From NCBI RefSeq assembly GCF_947507565.1, contig NC_089194.1:806001-870000 (forward strand): a stretch of 64,000 bases of DNA, in the 5' to 3' direction. This stretch comes from Oscarella lobularis (taxonomy: Eukaryota > Porifera > Homoscleromorpha > Homosclerophorida > Oscarellidae). The notes beneath the pieces are model-generated. The model was not told the DNA's origin. It made no database searches and was given only the letters and a program-made list of their open reading frames with translations. This document shows positions 46,205 through 59,116 of this stretch, one piece after another; the first letter of the stretch is position 1; each line of letters starts with the position of its first letter. The position numbers and the translations under genes are program-made.

Positions 46205-47340
46205 GAAAAATAGGCACGTGCTGAAACTACTAATATTTTTGAAATAAAAGGCAACAAAAAGTATAAGACACAAGATCACAGCGGTCACTACTAAACTAAA
46301 CGGAAGTATAAATATTGGTGCTTTCGCAAAAACCCTACAACTAACCGTGAAATTAAAATCGATTCGTTAATAGAAGACTTGAGTTTCTTGGTATTCAAGG
46401 AAGGAAAGGCCTCGTTTGAAACAAATCCTGACAGGAACGATTTCTCTTGCGTAGCTACGTCAGTTGACGTGCTAGCGAACACGCCAGGAAACAATTGGTC
46501 AAATGCATCTTCCATATTAAACGTAAACATTGTGGTATCCTTGCAAACCCGAAAATATTCGAAATATTGAGCAGACTGATAGAGTACTTTAGCCAATTCA
46601 TGTAAAAGCTCCAACAACGTCTTCGTGCTGTCCCTTCACAGAATACTGCATGCTAACGATATGTATATAGTATGGCACCGCTGCCTCGTCTCCCTTGCAG
46701 CGCCTAACGGCTCTTGCTAAATTTCTCAGCCGACTAACTGTAGGAGCACAATGATTAAGTTGCTTTAAACTTATTGTGTAACTGCGGTTGCATACGGCAA
46801 TATATTCGTCGCAGTGAGTATCATCGTCTTTCCCTCGTAGAATAAAACAAAGAGTATCAAGTGGTAGAGTAAGATCTTTTACTTTTACGTCTTCGTCTTT
46901 GTGAGCTTTTTTGTAATCCATTATAACACTCCTGGCTACACTTTCGGCTTCGTCGTGCCGATCTATGTTGTAAATATACCTAGCTAATTTACCTTTTGCA
47001 TATAGATCACTTGCATGGCGTTTGCTTCGCGTACTTCAGTAAAGTTAAAATTGCTTTTTCAGTTGTTGCATCATTTGGTTGATTATTAACAAGCCAAACT
47101 TACGCCGCAGCTCTTTCTGTAAGCAAGTTATCATCATCTTTCAAAGCCGTTTGGTTCAAAAAATGCAGAAAGACGATTAAGGCTTCGTTAAGATATCCCA
47201 TCTCGCTCTACTTCGCAGCCAGAGTAAACAGAGATGAAGTCACTTTGCTAACATTAAGCAAGACTGACTTTTTTTGATGGCATTGAAATGCATAGGAAAG
47301 ATTTACTCGTACATCTTGAACATCTTGAACATCGATAAGA
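46205..47340 (-). pseudogene. Decayed copy of the C-terminal half of the STAND/TPR gene
   Basis: Minus-strand pieces align to the end of the gene at 22.7-25.7 kb: ARYIYNIDRHDEAESVARSV against ARYLYLAKQFNKAELVVRNV; EYIAVCNRSYTISLKQLNH against ELIAVHNRSYTISLKRIDA; CKGDEAAVPYYIHIVSMQ against CKGDEAAVPYYRDIVSMQ. It ends in a hydrophobic segment (VVTAVILCLILFVAFYF). The pieces lie in different frames, and the NTPase half is missing. It is a dead paralogue that keeps the TPR-like and C-terminal membrane regions. Confidence 0.8.
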
Positions 47341-47859
47341 CAGCATCAGGGCCTGCAGATCCCTGCTATAGAAGGCAGTACACCCATGGCAGTGTATAGG
47401 GCAGGCAAGCAACGACGATGCATCTGCACAGCCCAGCCCAGCGGCGTAAGCAGGATTTTCTTGGCGGGTTTCATAATTTTGCAGGTAAGCAAAAATTTTT
47501 TTAATGTGGGCGTAGTCAAATATAATTCTTGCAAGGAGACCGTCAGATGAAGATAAAGCGAATAGAAATTAATTAATCAAAAAGGGGAGCACTGCAAACA
47601 AAAGAAAAAACGACCTATCGTTTTTTAGTAAAGGAAAAGTCTAATGTCCCCGATCGTTCAATGACAAGGTAATTCGTTACACAGTATACAAAATGATCGC
47701 AAAAGCATAGCGTGTAGCTTATATAATATATACCTACGGGCAATATAAACGGTCAAGGATAAATGCACCTAAATACCTACTTGTAAGATATCATGATATG
47801 ACCAGCTCAGCTGTTAGTTTCCCTGTACACAACCTCTAAAAGGAGAACGCGTTCATTGG
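47341..47859. other. Intergenic region
   Basis: No gene. The stretch around 47430-47475 (GGCGTAAGCAGGATTTTCTT) looks like a transposon-end fragment. Confidence 0.35.
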
Positions 47860-50800
47860 TCACGTAGCCAGCTTGTTTGCAATCGGAAAGATTTTGGACA
47901 CTTGAGCTCTGCATCCCTCTTTTAGCATCGCGTCGATAAGATGCCTTCGAGTGGCTCTGGAACCATGCCTTGCAGTCCACTTGTGCAGCATTTTATGGGC
48001 ACGGTCGCGATCGTATCGCTCTTGATCGCATTCGTGCAAATCGGACTCCTCGAACTTTGGTTCAGGGCCTAAAATTCGGCCAATGTGCTGCCACACGGCT
48101 TGAATTTGTTTTGCAGCTTCAATCAATTTCTCCCGAGAGAGTGGCATGTCCAAATCTAAGACAAGAGATTTTTCAACCATTATTCCAAGTATCGATATCT
48201 AAATAATCCAAATAAAGTCATTAATAATTAGTAAATTCTGGGACTCGGTATTTGCGTATGCATGTACTCAAAGCCAAACCTGACGTCAAATCCGTCGACG
48301 CAACTTCACCACTCGCTTCAGTGCAGCAAGTAGACCTGCCGACTTTCAGGCGGGTACGTCGCCCTGAAATTGAACAGTGAATTGTATCACGCAACCTTTC
48401 GAACCGCATGCTTACTCGCCGCTATGGCAGAAGGACAATTTTCTTCGAAAAACGTCAAATCTTCCCGAGCTGCTCTTCTCTGTACACATGCATGAATGTT
48501 ACTTAAATAAACCAAAACGAGAAATGCGCGGAGATCGTCTCTATTTACCTCATTATCAGAAAGCTCAAGAGCGCCACAGTCATTTAGAATAACTAGCAAA
48601 TAAAGAAGGCCCGACGCTCGTACGACGTCCGCAAAGCGATTCGTTGTCGCTTCGAGATTATTACACCAAAGGCTGAGCATTTCTTCGGAAGAATCGCTCC
48701 AAAGTCTATCAAGTGAAGAAAAATTTGGCAAATGCTTAGACAACTCCTTCTTCCCTTCGCTGTCCTTTTCAAGACATTTACATATGATGCAGCGGGCTTT
48801 GAAAGGCACGAAAAGAAAATGATCTTCGGGAAGGGCAAGGAGATCTTTCAGAGTGTCCTTGACGTCACCTTGATTAACATAGGCATTTGAATACATTGAT
48901 TTCTTCATTTCGTCAACAGTTTCCGCTCTGTGTCCAACAGGAAAGGCTTTAAGCTGCTTCAGTTCTGTAGGACTGATATACCAGAGACTTTGAATAGTTC
49001 CCGGACTCTTAACTCGTAGAACTGCTATTCCTACGTTCATCAGATCTTTCAGGTGCATCTTGCAGTGAAGCTCGGAATGCTCCGGACCACGAACAATAAA
49101 ATCGATTGCTTTTTCTCGATCTTGAAATAGTATCATTCCTTCGACAAAATTGCGGTCAACTTTTCCTTCGATGAATAGGCCACCTTGCCAAACAACAGGC
49201 GTCGACGGACAAAAACACTGAGAGTTACGCACGCTGCTTTGAATAAACGGCATTGTTCCTGGGGTTATAATATCGGTTACGTCTTCGCTCATCAAACGGC
49301 GCCCAACGTAAATTTTCATTTCGGGGTTCTCGCGCCAAACGTAAGCCGGCCGTTGCCCTTCAATGAGAGCAGGAAATTGGTATGTATCAGTTTCATCGGA
49401 GAATGGATAGCATAATTCTAAGCGACATAGAAGCGAGATTGTATCCTCGACGCTTTCCCACTCCTGCTGGTTAAAAATCTCTAGCACACTCTTGATTTGA
49501 TCTTTGCTAGCTGTGCCAGAAGCAGACCGATCGAGATGAACTGGAAAATTCCGGGGAGACAAGAGCGGACCAACAACGTTATGGCACAGCCACGGCGGAT
49601 CCAAAATAACGGTATTATCAATAACAAGAATCTATATAAAAATGAAAGAAAATTCAGCACGACAGATTATGAACGTGCACTCACTTCTCCAATTGCTTGC
49701 AAAAAGTCTACGAGTAGGCTCTGAACTTGATCTGATAGACCAGCATAGACGCTGTGGACCATAAGTCTTTTGAAAACGTCGTAGGGAATAAAATGGACGC
49801 AGGTGGATTTGCCCTTCTAAATAAATGAATAATTCAAAAGAAACCGTGATGATGAAATTGCTCGCCTTGCCGCCTCCAGGAATAAGACCGTTACTTTGGA
49901 AGAAAGAATAAGTGTAACGCCGCAAATCTTGAGCAAGGCGATAGCTGGATTTCTTGACCAATATAGACATGAACTTTTCAAAAAGCGTCGGTGATCCGCT
50001 CGGATTTCGCACGACTGGGAGAAAAATTTTCTGCGTCATCTCGACAATACAAGGAACTTCATTAGCTGTCTAAAAAAGGATTAGAGTTAAAAGTAGAAAC
50101 AACTAACTTCTTAACACCAAGACTACTCGACCTCGCTTATAAGCACAGACGTTTTATACCTTAATAGTGAGACGTTTCACCTCGCAAAGACTTTGCTGAA
50201 ATTTTACTAACTCTTTTGAGCTCCGTTGACGACAATTTAAAGCGAAGGCATTGCCAAAAATCTCAAACCACTGCCCAAACGTGGCCTCAAGATGGACAAT
50301 CAGATTTTTCAAGTTAGTTTCAGCAACGCCTAAGTGACAGTCAGAGATGTGATCTCTTTTGCTACCAATAACAAGCAAGTGTGCTTTTCCAGCAAGAAAC
50401 ACGCTGCACTTTACAAAAGATGCCCAATAGTGACTGGATCGGATTAGCTCCTCCTCGTCTGTCGTCAAATCAACGACAAGAACAAAGATCGTTGAAGAAG
50501 CGGAGAAAAAGAGCCCGTGCGTTTTATGGAAAAACGCTTGTCCGGCGAAATCACAGAAGACGAGCTCACCCGCTAAATTGATTTTGGCCACGGTGACGTC
50601 AACGCTGGCTGTCCGTTGATCATCCCCTCCCTCTTGCCAGTGAACGTTTTGCAGAGATTTTATCAAGGTTGTTTTGCCAGCCTTTGCCTCGCCAATAACG
50701 CAAACTTTTATTTGGCTCGGCTTTGTTGTGCCCTGAGCGTAAAGCTCTCGATATTGATATTGAACCTAACACAACGCAGATCACTATCCAAACAAAGTGA

Positions 50801-51075
50801 AACACTTGTAAACAAAGCACTTGCCCAAAAGCCAAATAAAATATTTTTAAGTTCTGCTGGAATGGGTGATTCATGAAGAGGGCGGCCTTCCTACATAAAA
50901 AAGAACCGACTGCATAGTTATGAATGAAACTTGTGTATCTCTTTCTCTGTCAATACGTTGTTCTGCATGTCCCTAAGAGAAGGTGACCGTACTAGAATGA
51001 TCTTGACGAGATCAAGAGCATCCTTTGAAATTTCTACGAAATCAAATGTACGATTAATAAATAACGTAAGAAAAC
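47860..51075 (-). CDS. ROC / COR / Death-domain gene B (5' end lost at assembly gap)
   Basis: From 5' to 3': an exon just inside the gap (about 51051-50950, DALDLVKIILVRSPSL), an exon with EGRPLHESPIPAELKNILF (ankyrin-like), the ROC GTPase (about 50765-50154) with P-loop VCVIGEAKAGKTTLIKSL, G3 DFAGQ and a G4-like GSKRD, then COR exons (about 50075-49880, 49815-49685 and 49640-48400) and a Death-domain exon (48200-47860; AVWQHIGRILG ... AHKMLHKWTARHGSRATRR), stop at 47860. ROCO proteins are GTP-regulated dimers that drive signalling; the Death domain should recruit partners by homotypic binding. All GTPase motifs are intact, unlike gene A. The exon at about 48375-48221, between COR and Death, is less certain. 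Ankyrin repeats probably lie in or beyond the gap, by analogy with gene A. Confidence 0.75.
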
Positions 51076-51094
51076 CAACTACCAGAAAAAAATT

Positions 51095-51294
51095 NNNNNN
51101 NNNNNNNNNNNNNNNNNNNNNNNNNNNNNNNNNNNNNNNNNNNNNNNNNNNNNNNNNNNNNNNNNNNNNNNNNNNNNNNNNNNNNNNNNNNNNNNNNNNN
51201 NNNNNNNNNNNNNNNNNNNNNNNNNNNNNNNNNNNNNNNNNNNNNNNNNNNNNNNNNNNNNNNNNNNNNNNNNNNNNNNNNNNNNNNNNNNNNN
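51095..51294. other. Assembly gap, 200 N
   Basis: Exactly 200 unknown bases, a fixed-size scaffolding gap. It falls at the 5' end of ROC/COR gene B and probably hides its first exons. Confidence 0.99.
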
Positions 51295-51847
51295 CCAGAC
51301 TCATTGGTTGGTTAGATAGGCCGCAAATTAATTGACTAATCTGCACTAATCAGTTGGACCAATGCCCAACAAAGAAAACAATTTAGGCGAGGAGCCCACC
51401 GGAAAGCGCGCAAAGTGTATCTAGAACAAATCATCAGGAGTTACAAGTATTTTGGCATTTGGGCGTGTTGGACGCGATGCCACCACCCTTCTCCGTTATA
51501 TGTGCGTGTAGTTGTTGAAAAATAAACCAATCTCTGATCAGTGAACGCCTGGCCAGCTAAATTATCCTGCGGTATATCCTAGCCTGCTTGCTGGTGCCGT
51601 GCGTAAAATTGGTGAGTATTTAATTAACTTAATTAATTAATCCGCTTGCGTTGACATTTAACTGCGCCGGGTTATGGCAACGAGGACAGAGCGTGCGATC
51701 GATGCATCTTCTTCTCTACGCTAAAGAGCTATTGGTAGATCCGTTGCTGCAAAGACTTCCATTGACTTCTGACCGCATCGGCGTTGGTGAGCTCACGTGT
51801 GTGTACAAAGAAGTACAAAAACCATCAAAGTTCAAAAAGTTAAATAA
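51295..51847. other. Non-coding stretch after the gap
   Basis: No gene supported. A 66-codon plus-strand frame (51651-51851) has no recognisable features. Confidence 0.4.
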
Positions 51848-54800
51848 TTAAATCCACGTTTTGTTTACTAGTTGCACTTTTTCTTCTCCGTGCATCTTAC
51901 CTTTTACCATTCTCTTCGGAGGGCACCGTCCGTACCTTTCGTCGGATCTCTCAATGCATTGTAAACTTGCGAGACACGCGGCGGCGGAAGGCCTATCAGG
52001 CGAAACTTGTTTGACCATTCGCAGGCAAAGGGTTTTGACGCTCTTGTGACGAACACTCGCCGCTTGACTCATTCGTTTCGTCGACGCCGGCTGCATTCCC
52101 GTCATCAACTCAATAAAAGTCACCCCAAGACTATAAATGTCGGCCATTTTGGTATTGTGATGATTGCTTCCGAACCTCTCCGGCGCCAAGTATTCAGGAC
52201 TCATCGGCCCAGCCGACAGGCTAGAGAAATTGGCAAAACGAGCCGCTCCTAGATCGCATATTTTAGCTTCCATAAGCGCCGTGACAACGACATTTGTCGA
52301 CCGAATGTCTCCGTGAAGAATGTCGAGCCCATGCAAATAGCTGATCCCAGCCGAACAGCCCGAAGCAACGCTCACTTGCTCCTTCAACGTAAGATTCCCG
52401 TCGGCGGCTTCGATGACGTCAGAAAGAGATCCCTCTAATAATTCAGACAGGATGCTGAGAGGAATGCCGTCTTGAGTGATGACGCCAAGCAGAGCGACTA
52501 CGTTGGGATGATGAACGTAACGACAAATCGAAATTTCCTGGTTTAGGCGAGCTAGATAGTTTTCCACCCGGAGAAATTCAAAGAACGTTTTGACGGCCAC
52601 GTGACGACCGCGCCAATGACCCACACGAACATCTGCACAACAAGCATTCAAATACTGAGACAAGAATCATAAATTTTATAAGTTACCTCCGTAGGAACCT
52701 CCGCCGAGTTTGATGTCGCTCATATTAACTTCATCCGGAGAAATTTTGAAAACCTCCTCGTACTTGCTTAGGTTTCTCTGCGCCTCCTCCGCCAACAAGC
52801 ATGCCTCTTCGCGTTCTTGCTCCAATTGTGTGCACCGTCTCTCTGTCTCCTCTTGCAAGTCAGATAATCTTCCTAATAATGAAACACGAGCCTAATTATA
52901 CAAACGAAAGTAGAACAACTGAGCATACTTAGGTCAGCTACTGCTTCGGTAGCTTGCTCGCTAAGTCGGGCGCATTGGATTGCACTCTCCTCTTGTAAGT
53001 CAGTTAGTCTCTCTAGAAAAGAAAGTAAAGTAGGTTCCGTAGAGTGCGTCAAAGCTCGTTTCTCTACTTAGGTCGTTTTCTGCTTTTGTAGCTCGTTCGC
53101 GAAGGTGCTGGCTAGATATTTGCATTCTTGCAACTTTGGTTTCACACTCAGAAAGAATTTCAGCTTTCTCTTGTTCCGTGGCGATCTTTTGTTCGGTCGC
53201 GGCTTGTCTCTCTTCTTTGAGGCGACGCTCCAACACGCCAATTTGCTGCACATGCAAAACATGATCTACAAAACCGGGTCATGCATAGCATTGCTAACCT
53301 GTTGCAGAGAGGTAACAATTTTAGGATCAGCTACAGCCTCAGTCTGTTCCTAAAAATGATGCTCTGCAAAAAGGTCGCTGTAAAAACGAGCTAGCTAAAT
53401 AGTCTCTATCTCTAAATTCTAACGTCTAGCTATACGTAGAGTCGTCAAACGGCCGAGATCGATAAAATGCTTTCTTGACACTTTCATAAACTGCTGTACC
53501 TCAGGTTTCATAGGCTTTTCTTCGTTTGATTTGGTCCGGACGTTAGAACTAAAAACAGCCTATAGAAGAGTCAATATATTAAGCATATAAATAATAACGT
53601 ACTGATTTCTTCGCCTACGAAGGTTCGCAAGAAGTTTCTTTGTTTCGGCGCGACAGTGAAGATTCGACATGTCTGCGGCTCCAACATTTTCCTACGACGC
53701 TCGAAATAGCCGTTAATACAAGCACACTGCCCCGAAGCCTAACGTAATTCTTTGCGTCAATGTTGCATCCTTTACTTGCTAGTAGACTCGCAACTCCTAG
53801 GTTCCCTTCTACAATAGCGTCTAAGAAAGGAGTTCGTCCCCACTACAATCATCAAAAAATTAACAACAATCTTCCATAATCATTAATTAAAAATTGACGA
53901 CCTTATTTGCAGCTTCGATATCTGCTCCAATACTAATCAAATATTCTGCCATTTTACCGTGACCTCCCCATGATGCCCAATGAAGAGGAGTGTAGCCATC
54001 CTAAGAAGGTAAGACCGTGCAAAAAAATCTAATACCAGGTAATCATGATTTGTACTGACATTATCGCCTTCGCTAAAATCAAGTCTCAATTTAATGAGTT
54101 GTTTGCAGATGTCTACATGACCTCTTTGACTAGCAAATGCTACCGCACCATTGCCATCCTAAAAATTTTACTTGAAGACGTTACCACTAGTTTTTCACTT
54201 ACTGATTTTTTTGCATGAATATTGCAACCATTTGCTAATAGAACGCTCATTACTTTATCGTGTCCCATTAGAACAGCTTCAAGGAAAGGCGTCCTTTCTC
54301 GCTATTACAGCGACGTAAATACATTAAATGACTATCCTTGCATGAAGCTACAGTATCTACCTTGCTACGAGCTTCAATATTAGCTCCAACTGAAATTAAA
54401 TATTTAGTCATTTCAGGTCGATCAGCAAACGCCGCCCAATGAAGGGAACTAAAATCGTCCTAAACATTGTTGGAAAATAAACTGAACGCTGCATTACACT
54501 GCTCTACTTTGTCTGTTTCATTGACGCTCATTCCCAATTCAACTAGCTTTTTGGCAACTTTCAAATGTCCTCTGTCACTTGCAAATCCCAAAGCTCCCAA
54601 ACTCTAAAAATAATTAACCATGAAAATTAAAAACAATCAAAGAATCTCGTTTTCTTACGTTGGCTTTGGCATGAATATTGCAACCTTCGTCAATGAGTAC
54701 ATTCATCACTTCTTCTTCTCCCATTAAAACAGCCTGAAGAAAGGGCGTCCTGTCCTCCTATTAAAAGTTAAGAGTGCCGTGATATACTCTCCAAGACATA

Positions 54801-55262
54801 CTGACTATTACATCCACTGCATGCTAGACTAAACTAAGAAGAAATTGTACCTCTGTTAGGTAATTATAATTGAGTACGATACATGTGGACTGTAAAAGAG
54901 CCGATGGCGTGGGTCCGATATACGGGATAGAAAGAACGGAACACCTTACTGCATACGGTAGTCAGTATACTAAGTAATTGGCATAGTTAGGGATTCTTGC
55001 ATGCACTCCGTAAATATTCATACAGCGGAATTACCTTATTCCGAGCTTCTAGATTTCCTCCAGCCCTAATCAAAAGCTTTGCCATGTCTGCGTCACGTGC
55101 CCAATGAAGTGGAGAGTTTCCACCCTAAAACGAAAGTCTTCAGAGCTCTACGATCCGTATTTTGCTTTACCACATCAACTACTGCTTTCCAGTCCTCGGG
55201 ATAACTGCGAATGAAGTTCAATACGACTTCTTTGTCTCCATTCTCGATAGAAAGCAGAAAGT
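51848..55262 (-). CDS. Ankyrin-repeat / coiled-coil / protein kinase gene 3
   Basis: Minus-strand paralogue of the two tandem genes at 3.8-10.5 kb. The start module is 55262-55171 (IENGDKEVVLNFIRSYPEDW), followed by eight ankyrin exons between about 55125 and 53740 (for example NSPLHWARDADMAKLLI, RTPFLQAVLMGEEEVMNVL, YTPLHWASWGGHGKMAEYL, RTPFLDAIVEGNLGVASLL), linker exons near 53.5-53.65 kb, coiled-coil exons (about 53340-53290, 53250-53070, 53010-52930, 52872-52687) and the kinase exon (52632-51848). The kinase keeps GGGSYG, VAVKTF, LHGDIRSTN, DLG and LAPERF. The glycine-loop intron falls at the same codon as in genes 1 and 2. It has more ankyrin repeats than the other two. No lesion was seen. 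The first coding exon, upstream of 55262, was not found. Confidence 0.75.
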
Positions 55263-56195
55263 CTAAGAAGGAGATAGCTGCTCTCTCAAACAAAAGCAAA
55301 AATCGAAGTACAGAGAACAGTAGAAGTCTCGTTTCCCATTGCAAAGAGGTCGTATGTGACGCCACGGATTCGTGGTGCGTGTATTGATCACGTGATATAG
55401 GTGATCCGGGAACCAGATTTGTCGTTTACAAATAGAGCAGGATTTTGTTTCCACGTCATCAATGTCTAACCTCTAATTGTAATGCGCTGTCCCATCCTAG
55501 TCTACTATTGCCTCTGCCTGCATTGCAGATTGAGGGCATCTACAGAATTTAATTAAACAACATGTAGGCCTACGGGTGGGCGGCTGGGAACCAATATACA
55601 CAAAATGTAATTATAAATAATTGATTAATTATAATTAGGGTCTAAAAGAAGAATCGATGATGCATGCATAGATGTAGGATGAGGCATGTGACCTGCAGCC
55701 CATAGACTCTCCCTGACCCATCTGCGCTTTTGACCTTCATAGCACCGGTAGAAGACAGTAAAATTCACTAAAGGGAGAATCAACTTACCCGCATCTTGTA
55801 CCTCGCGTCACGCGTACGTGGGCACGGAATGCGTCCTCGAAAGAAGAGAAAGTTTGCACATCCAGTCTTTGTCTTGAAGTTGGCCTGAGACGACGCTCTC
55901 GATTCAGAAACCTAAAGTTTCGGCTCAGATACGCATGATGGTGAATTCGGAAAGCAAACCTAAAACAAGCAACGATGTGGTCCGAGAGTCCAAAGCCAGC
56001 CCGTGCGCCATGCATTGGTAACGAGAGAAGAATTACAAACCTTATTTTCACCATTCTCTCGCTTAAAGTCGCCTTGGTGCAGTGTAACCATAGATGTTCT
56101 CTCTCACATGATGATACATCTTCATGTTGTAACTTAGTGTCATTCAGATGTAACCATCTTTATCCGGGACCGCTGCTGCATCGTCAGAGCTAGAG
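55263..56195. other. Region between kinase gene 3 and the ZYG11-like gene
   Basis: It should hold the first exon and promoter of kinase gene 3 (minus) and the promoter of the ZYG11-like frame (plus), a divergent pair. No exon can be supported. Confidence 0.35.
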
Positions 56196-58638
56196 ATGTC
56201 ATCTTGCGACGAAACCGTCTTTAGTGCGGGCCCGGAAAACCTTCGCGATCTTTGCCTCGAGATTCTCTGCAAAACGCGACCTATCACCTTCTCCTCGACG
56301 CTTACGCTTCCTTTCCAACTGATTCCGGACGTGCTCGAACGTCTCCTCGTCCACCGCGACGAAGGAAGACTGCCGTACACGATCGTTAACCAGTTGGTCT
56401 AACGCCTGTCCGAAAAGGGGGCCCTCACTGTTCACATGCTCGAGCTCTTGCTACGGCAATCGCGAGGCAGTCTCGGCTTCTTGAAGTTGAACTTGACCCA
56501 GCTGACGTTCGACGATTTCCTTCGTCTTCCGCCACTCGCCTATCTCGTCGATTTCGATTGTACGAATGTTGATCACGTGACCGACGCCCTATGGGAGAAA
56601 TTGACGCCGAGTCGCACGTCTCTTTGTTCGTTGGCGGCTATCGGTTTGGACAATCTTGAATTTCAATTTGCACGCATTGCAGAATTTTCGAACCCATCTT
56701 CATTGAATCTCAGCAACACGTGCGTTTCCGTCAATGACGTCATTGTGATTTGTCAAACTCTCGCCACATCTCTGACAATGCTCAACGTTTCAGAATGCTC
56801 TCGACTCAACCTTCTCGCCATTCTCCCCGGCATTCGCGAGACAAGGAAACTCGTTCATTTATCGGTCCACGACCTTTCAGTTGCTGAGGCTGTGACCGCC
56901 GATAAAGAAAGCGTCTTAGCGACATTCAAAGACGTTTTCGATTGTCTGTCGTCATTGAAATTTCTCGACGTTGGCTGGATAAAGGATGCTGGAGCTGTCA
57001 CTGGATGGGACATTGCTTGTGCCATTCTGGAATGTCGAGGCTCCGGATTGACTCACCTGGACGTCTCCGGTTTAGCGAGTCTTCGTGAAACTCTTCGCTT
57101 TGTCAAAAATCTTGGCATCGAGCGCAGCCTTCAATACCTCGGCGCTTTTCACACAAATCTTCGGTATCATCGTGAGGGTAACGATGATAATAGGCCGAGT
57201 CCTTTTTTAAGGAACGATTTGGTGGCTGACGTCAACGATTTAAAGGTCGTTGCAACGGGATTTCAAAACGTGGACGCTTTCGTTCTTTGCCAATCGCACT
57301 ACCTCGCGCCGACTCCTCGAAACGATGCGATATTGAAGTTAATTGCCGATTGTTTAATAGCGAAAGACTATTACGCGATGGAGGAAGAAACAGGCGTCCT
57401 CTTGTCCTTTTTCCTGCGCAAGTGTCGTGCCGCTCGTCGTTCGAAATGGGACTCGTCATCACCTTTGCGCTCCATTCTTCAATTGGCTAAATTAGCTGCG
57501 TACTTGTGTGAGAAGGACCCGGACCTCGCTTATTACGACAGAGACTTTAACCGCGTTTTTTATTCTATTTGCCACGAGCTGATTTTGATCGCATCTTCAT
57601 TTTCTTCCGTGTCGTCGGCCGTCAAGCTCAGAAATCATCTGTTGTAATTACGTAAATTCGGACCACGCGGACGTTGATTTGGAGCAACGGCAACTGCTTC
57701 TGGTCATTGCATTTTGCCATTTGAAAAGCATCAGCACCAACCTTGAAGACCTTGAAGCACTTTCCTTTCTGTTTCCTTCTATGTTATTTCATGTCAGTGA
57801 TAATTCTACGAGTGAAAACATCTATCAAGGTCTTGCTTCTGCTTTGATCGATCTTCTAGAATCAAGTCTAGCATCGTCGAAATCTCGTCCTAAAGCCGAG
57901 GCAATTGTGAAGATCTTTGAAAGTCATTTGCTGGATAATGCTGATATTTCCATTTATGTTGCCCAGCAAATTGACCGATGCTCCGACGATCTCTGCTCTC
58001 TCTATAATACGCTTGATGGAAGCAACGTCAGACACGCCAAAACTCTACTCGAAGTTTTCTATCTGTTGTCTGTGCAGAAGTCCAAACGATCTCTTCTGGA
58101 AAAACCGGCAGTGTTTTCGCTTATATGGAAGAGCTTAAATTTCTCTGATTCCGATGATAATATTCAATGTGTAGCCGCTGAACTTTTTGCCTCGCTCACA
58201 TTTGAATCGTCGAAACCATTCTTTGGAGCAACGACGAATTACCACGACGGTTTATCAGCTGAAATGTTCTGGCAGCGAATTTCCGCAAATTGCGAGAAAG
58301 TTTCGCCGCCGACGAATAACGACAGCTACTCTATTACGAATCACTGCTCCTACTATCTTATGGGGGGTAGAAGAAGTTACAGTTTTCGCGGAGAGTACAC
58401 TAGTGAAATGATTATTTCGTGTCTTGAAAATGACTGCTCGACTCTTCAGTTGGTTTTTACGCTCTCCAGTCTGACAAGCTTTCTTCTTGCTAAAGATTTA
58501 TATATAGAAAGAGAAGTTGCTCTGTCGAGGATTGCAAAGCGGCTGTGCTCTCTGGAGAAAGATGCAAGAATAATGAACGGCTATACGAAGAACCTAATAG
58601 AGAACATTCCCTCTTACATTAGAGACTGGAAAGTCTGA
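56196..58638 (+). pseudogene. ZYG11/ZER1-like protein, single-exon, interrupted by a stop and a frameshift
   Basis: One uninterrupted stretch of about 2.4 kb. The N-terminal part (from 56196) and the leucine-rich part (from 56403) are in the same frame but separated by a TAA at 56400-56402. The leucine-rich part (for example SLNLSNTCVSVNDVI, LTHLDVSGLASLRETLRFV) runs to 57647. The C-terminal helical part (armadillo-like; QCVAAELFASLTFES, TLQLVFTLSSLTSFLLAKD) is in the next frame up to 58638. LRR-then-ARM order is that of ZYG11/ZER1 substrate receptors of cullin-2 ubiquitin ligases, which recognise N-terminal glycine degrons. No intron is seen, and none could remove the stop or the shift cleanly. 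It may be a retrocopy decaying in place, or a real gene with two assembly errors. Confidence 0.65.
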
Positions 58639-59116
58639 GCGCTGGTAGAAGTTCTCTTAGTCTTCCTATTTCCTGCTACAAAAACGAATGTCATTATTAG
58701 CTTTACTTTCGCTGCTCGTTTATCGTAGTCTTATCTGTCCAGAACCATTTTTTAAAACTGCAAGAAAATCATGTGTGAAAACTGTTTTCCAATCTTTGTC
58801 AACCTCTTCATCAAAGCGAATTCTCTATGCCAGAGAAAAACTAATCGTCAGAAAATCTGTTCGAAATGGTGCATTCCTATGTTAGTGGCCCCAAATCAAA
58901 ATGAGACGATATAATAATCATCCGCTTATCTGCCAAGTCTTTTGTGTGAAATGCGCCGTCCTCAGCAGCAAAACCACACTGCGCATTCAGTCGTTGCCTT
59001 GACGTTGGCCTGATGCTTTTCGCTCACCAGCTACTTAAAGTTTTGGTGCTTTCGTATATATAAAAGCTAAAAACATTTATTACACCCTTCATAGTATAAA
59101 ATACCGCAGACGCAAA
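58639..59116. other. Convergent intergenic region
   Basis: Spacer between the ends of the ZYG11-like and HELZ2-like genes; no gene seen. Confidence 0.4.
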
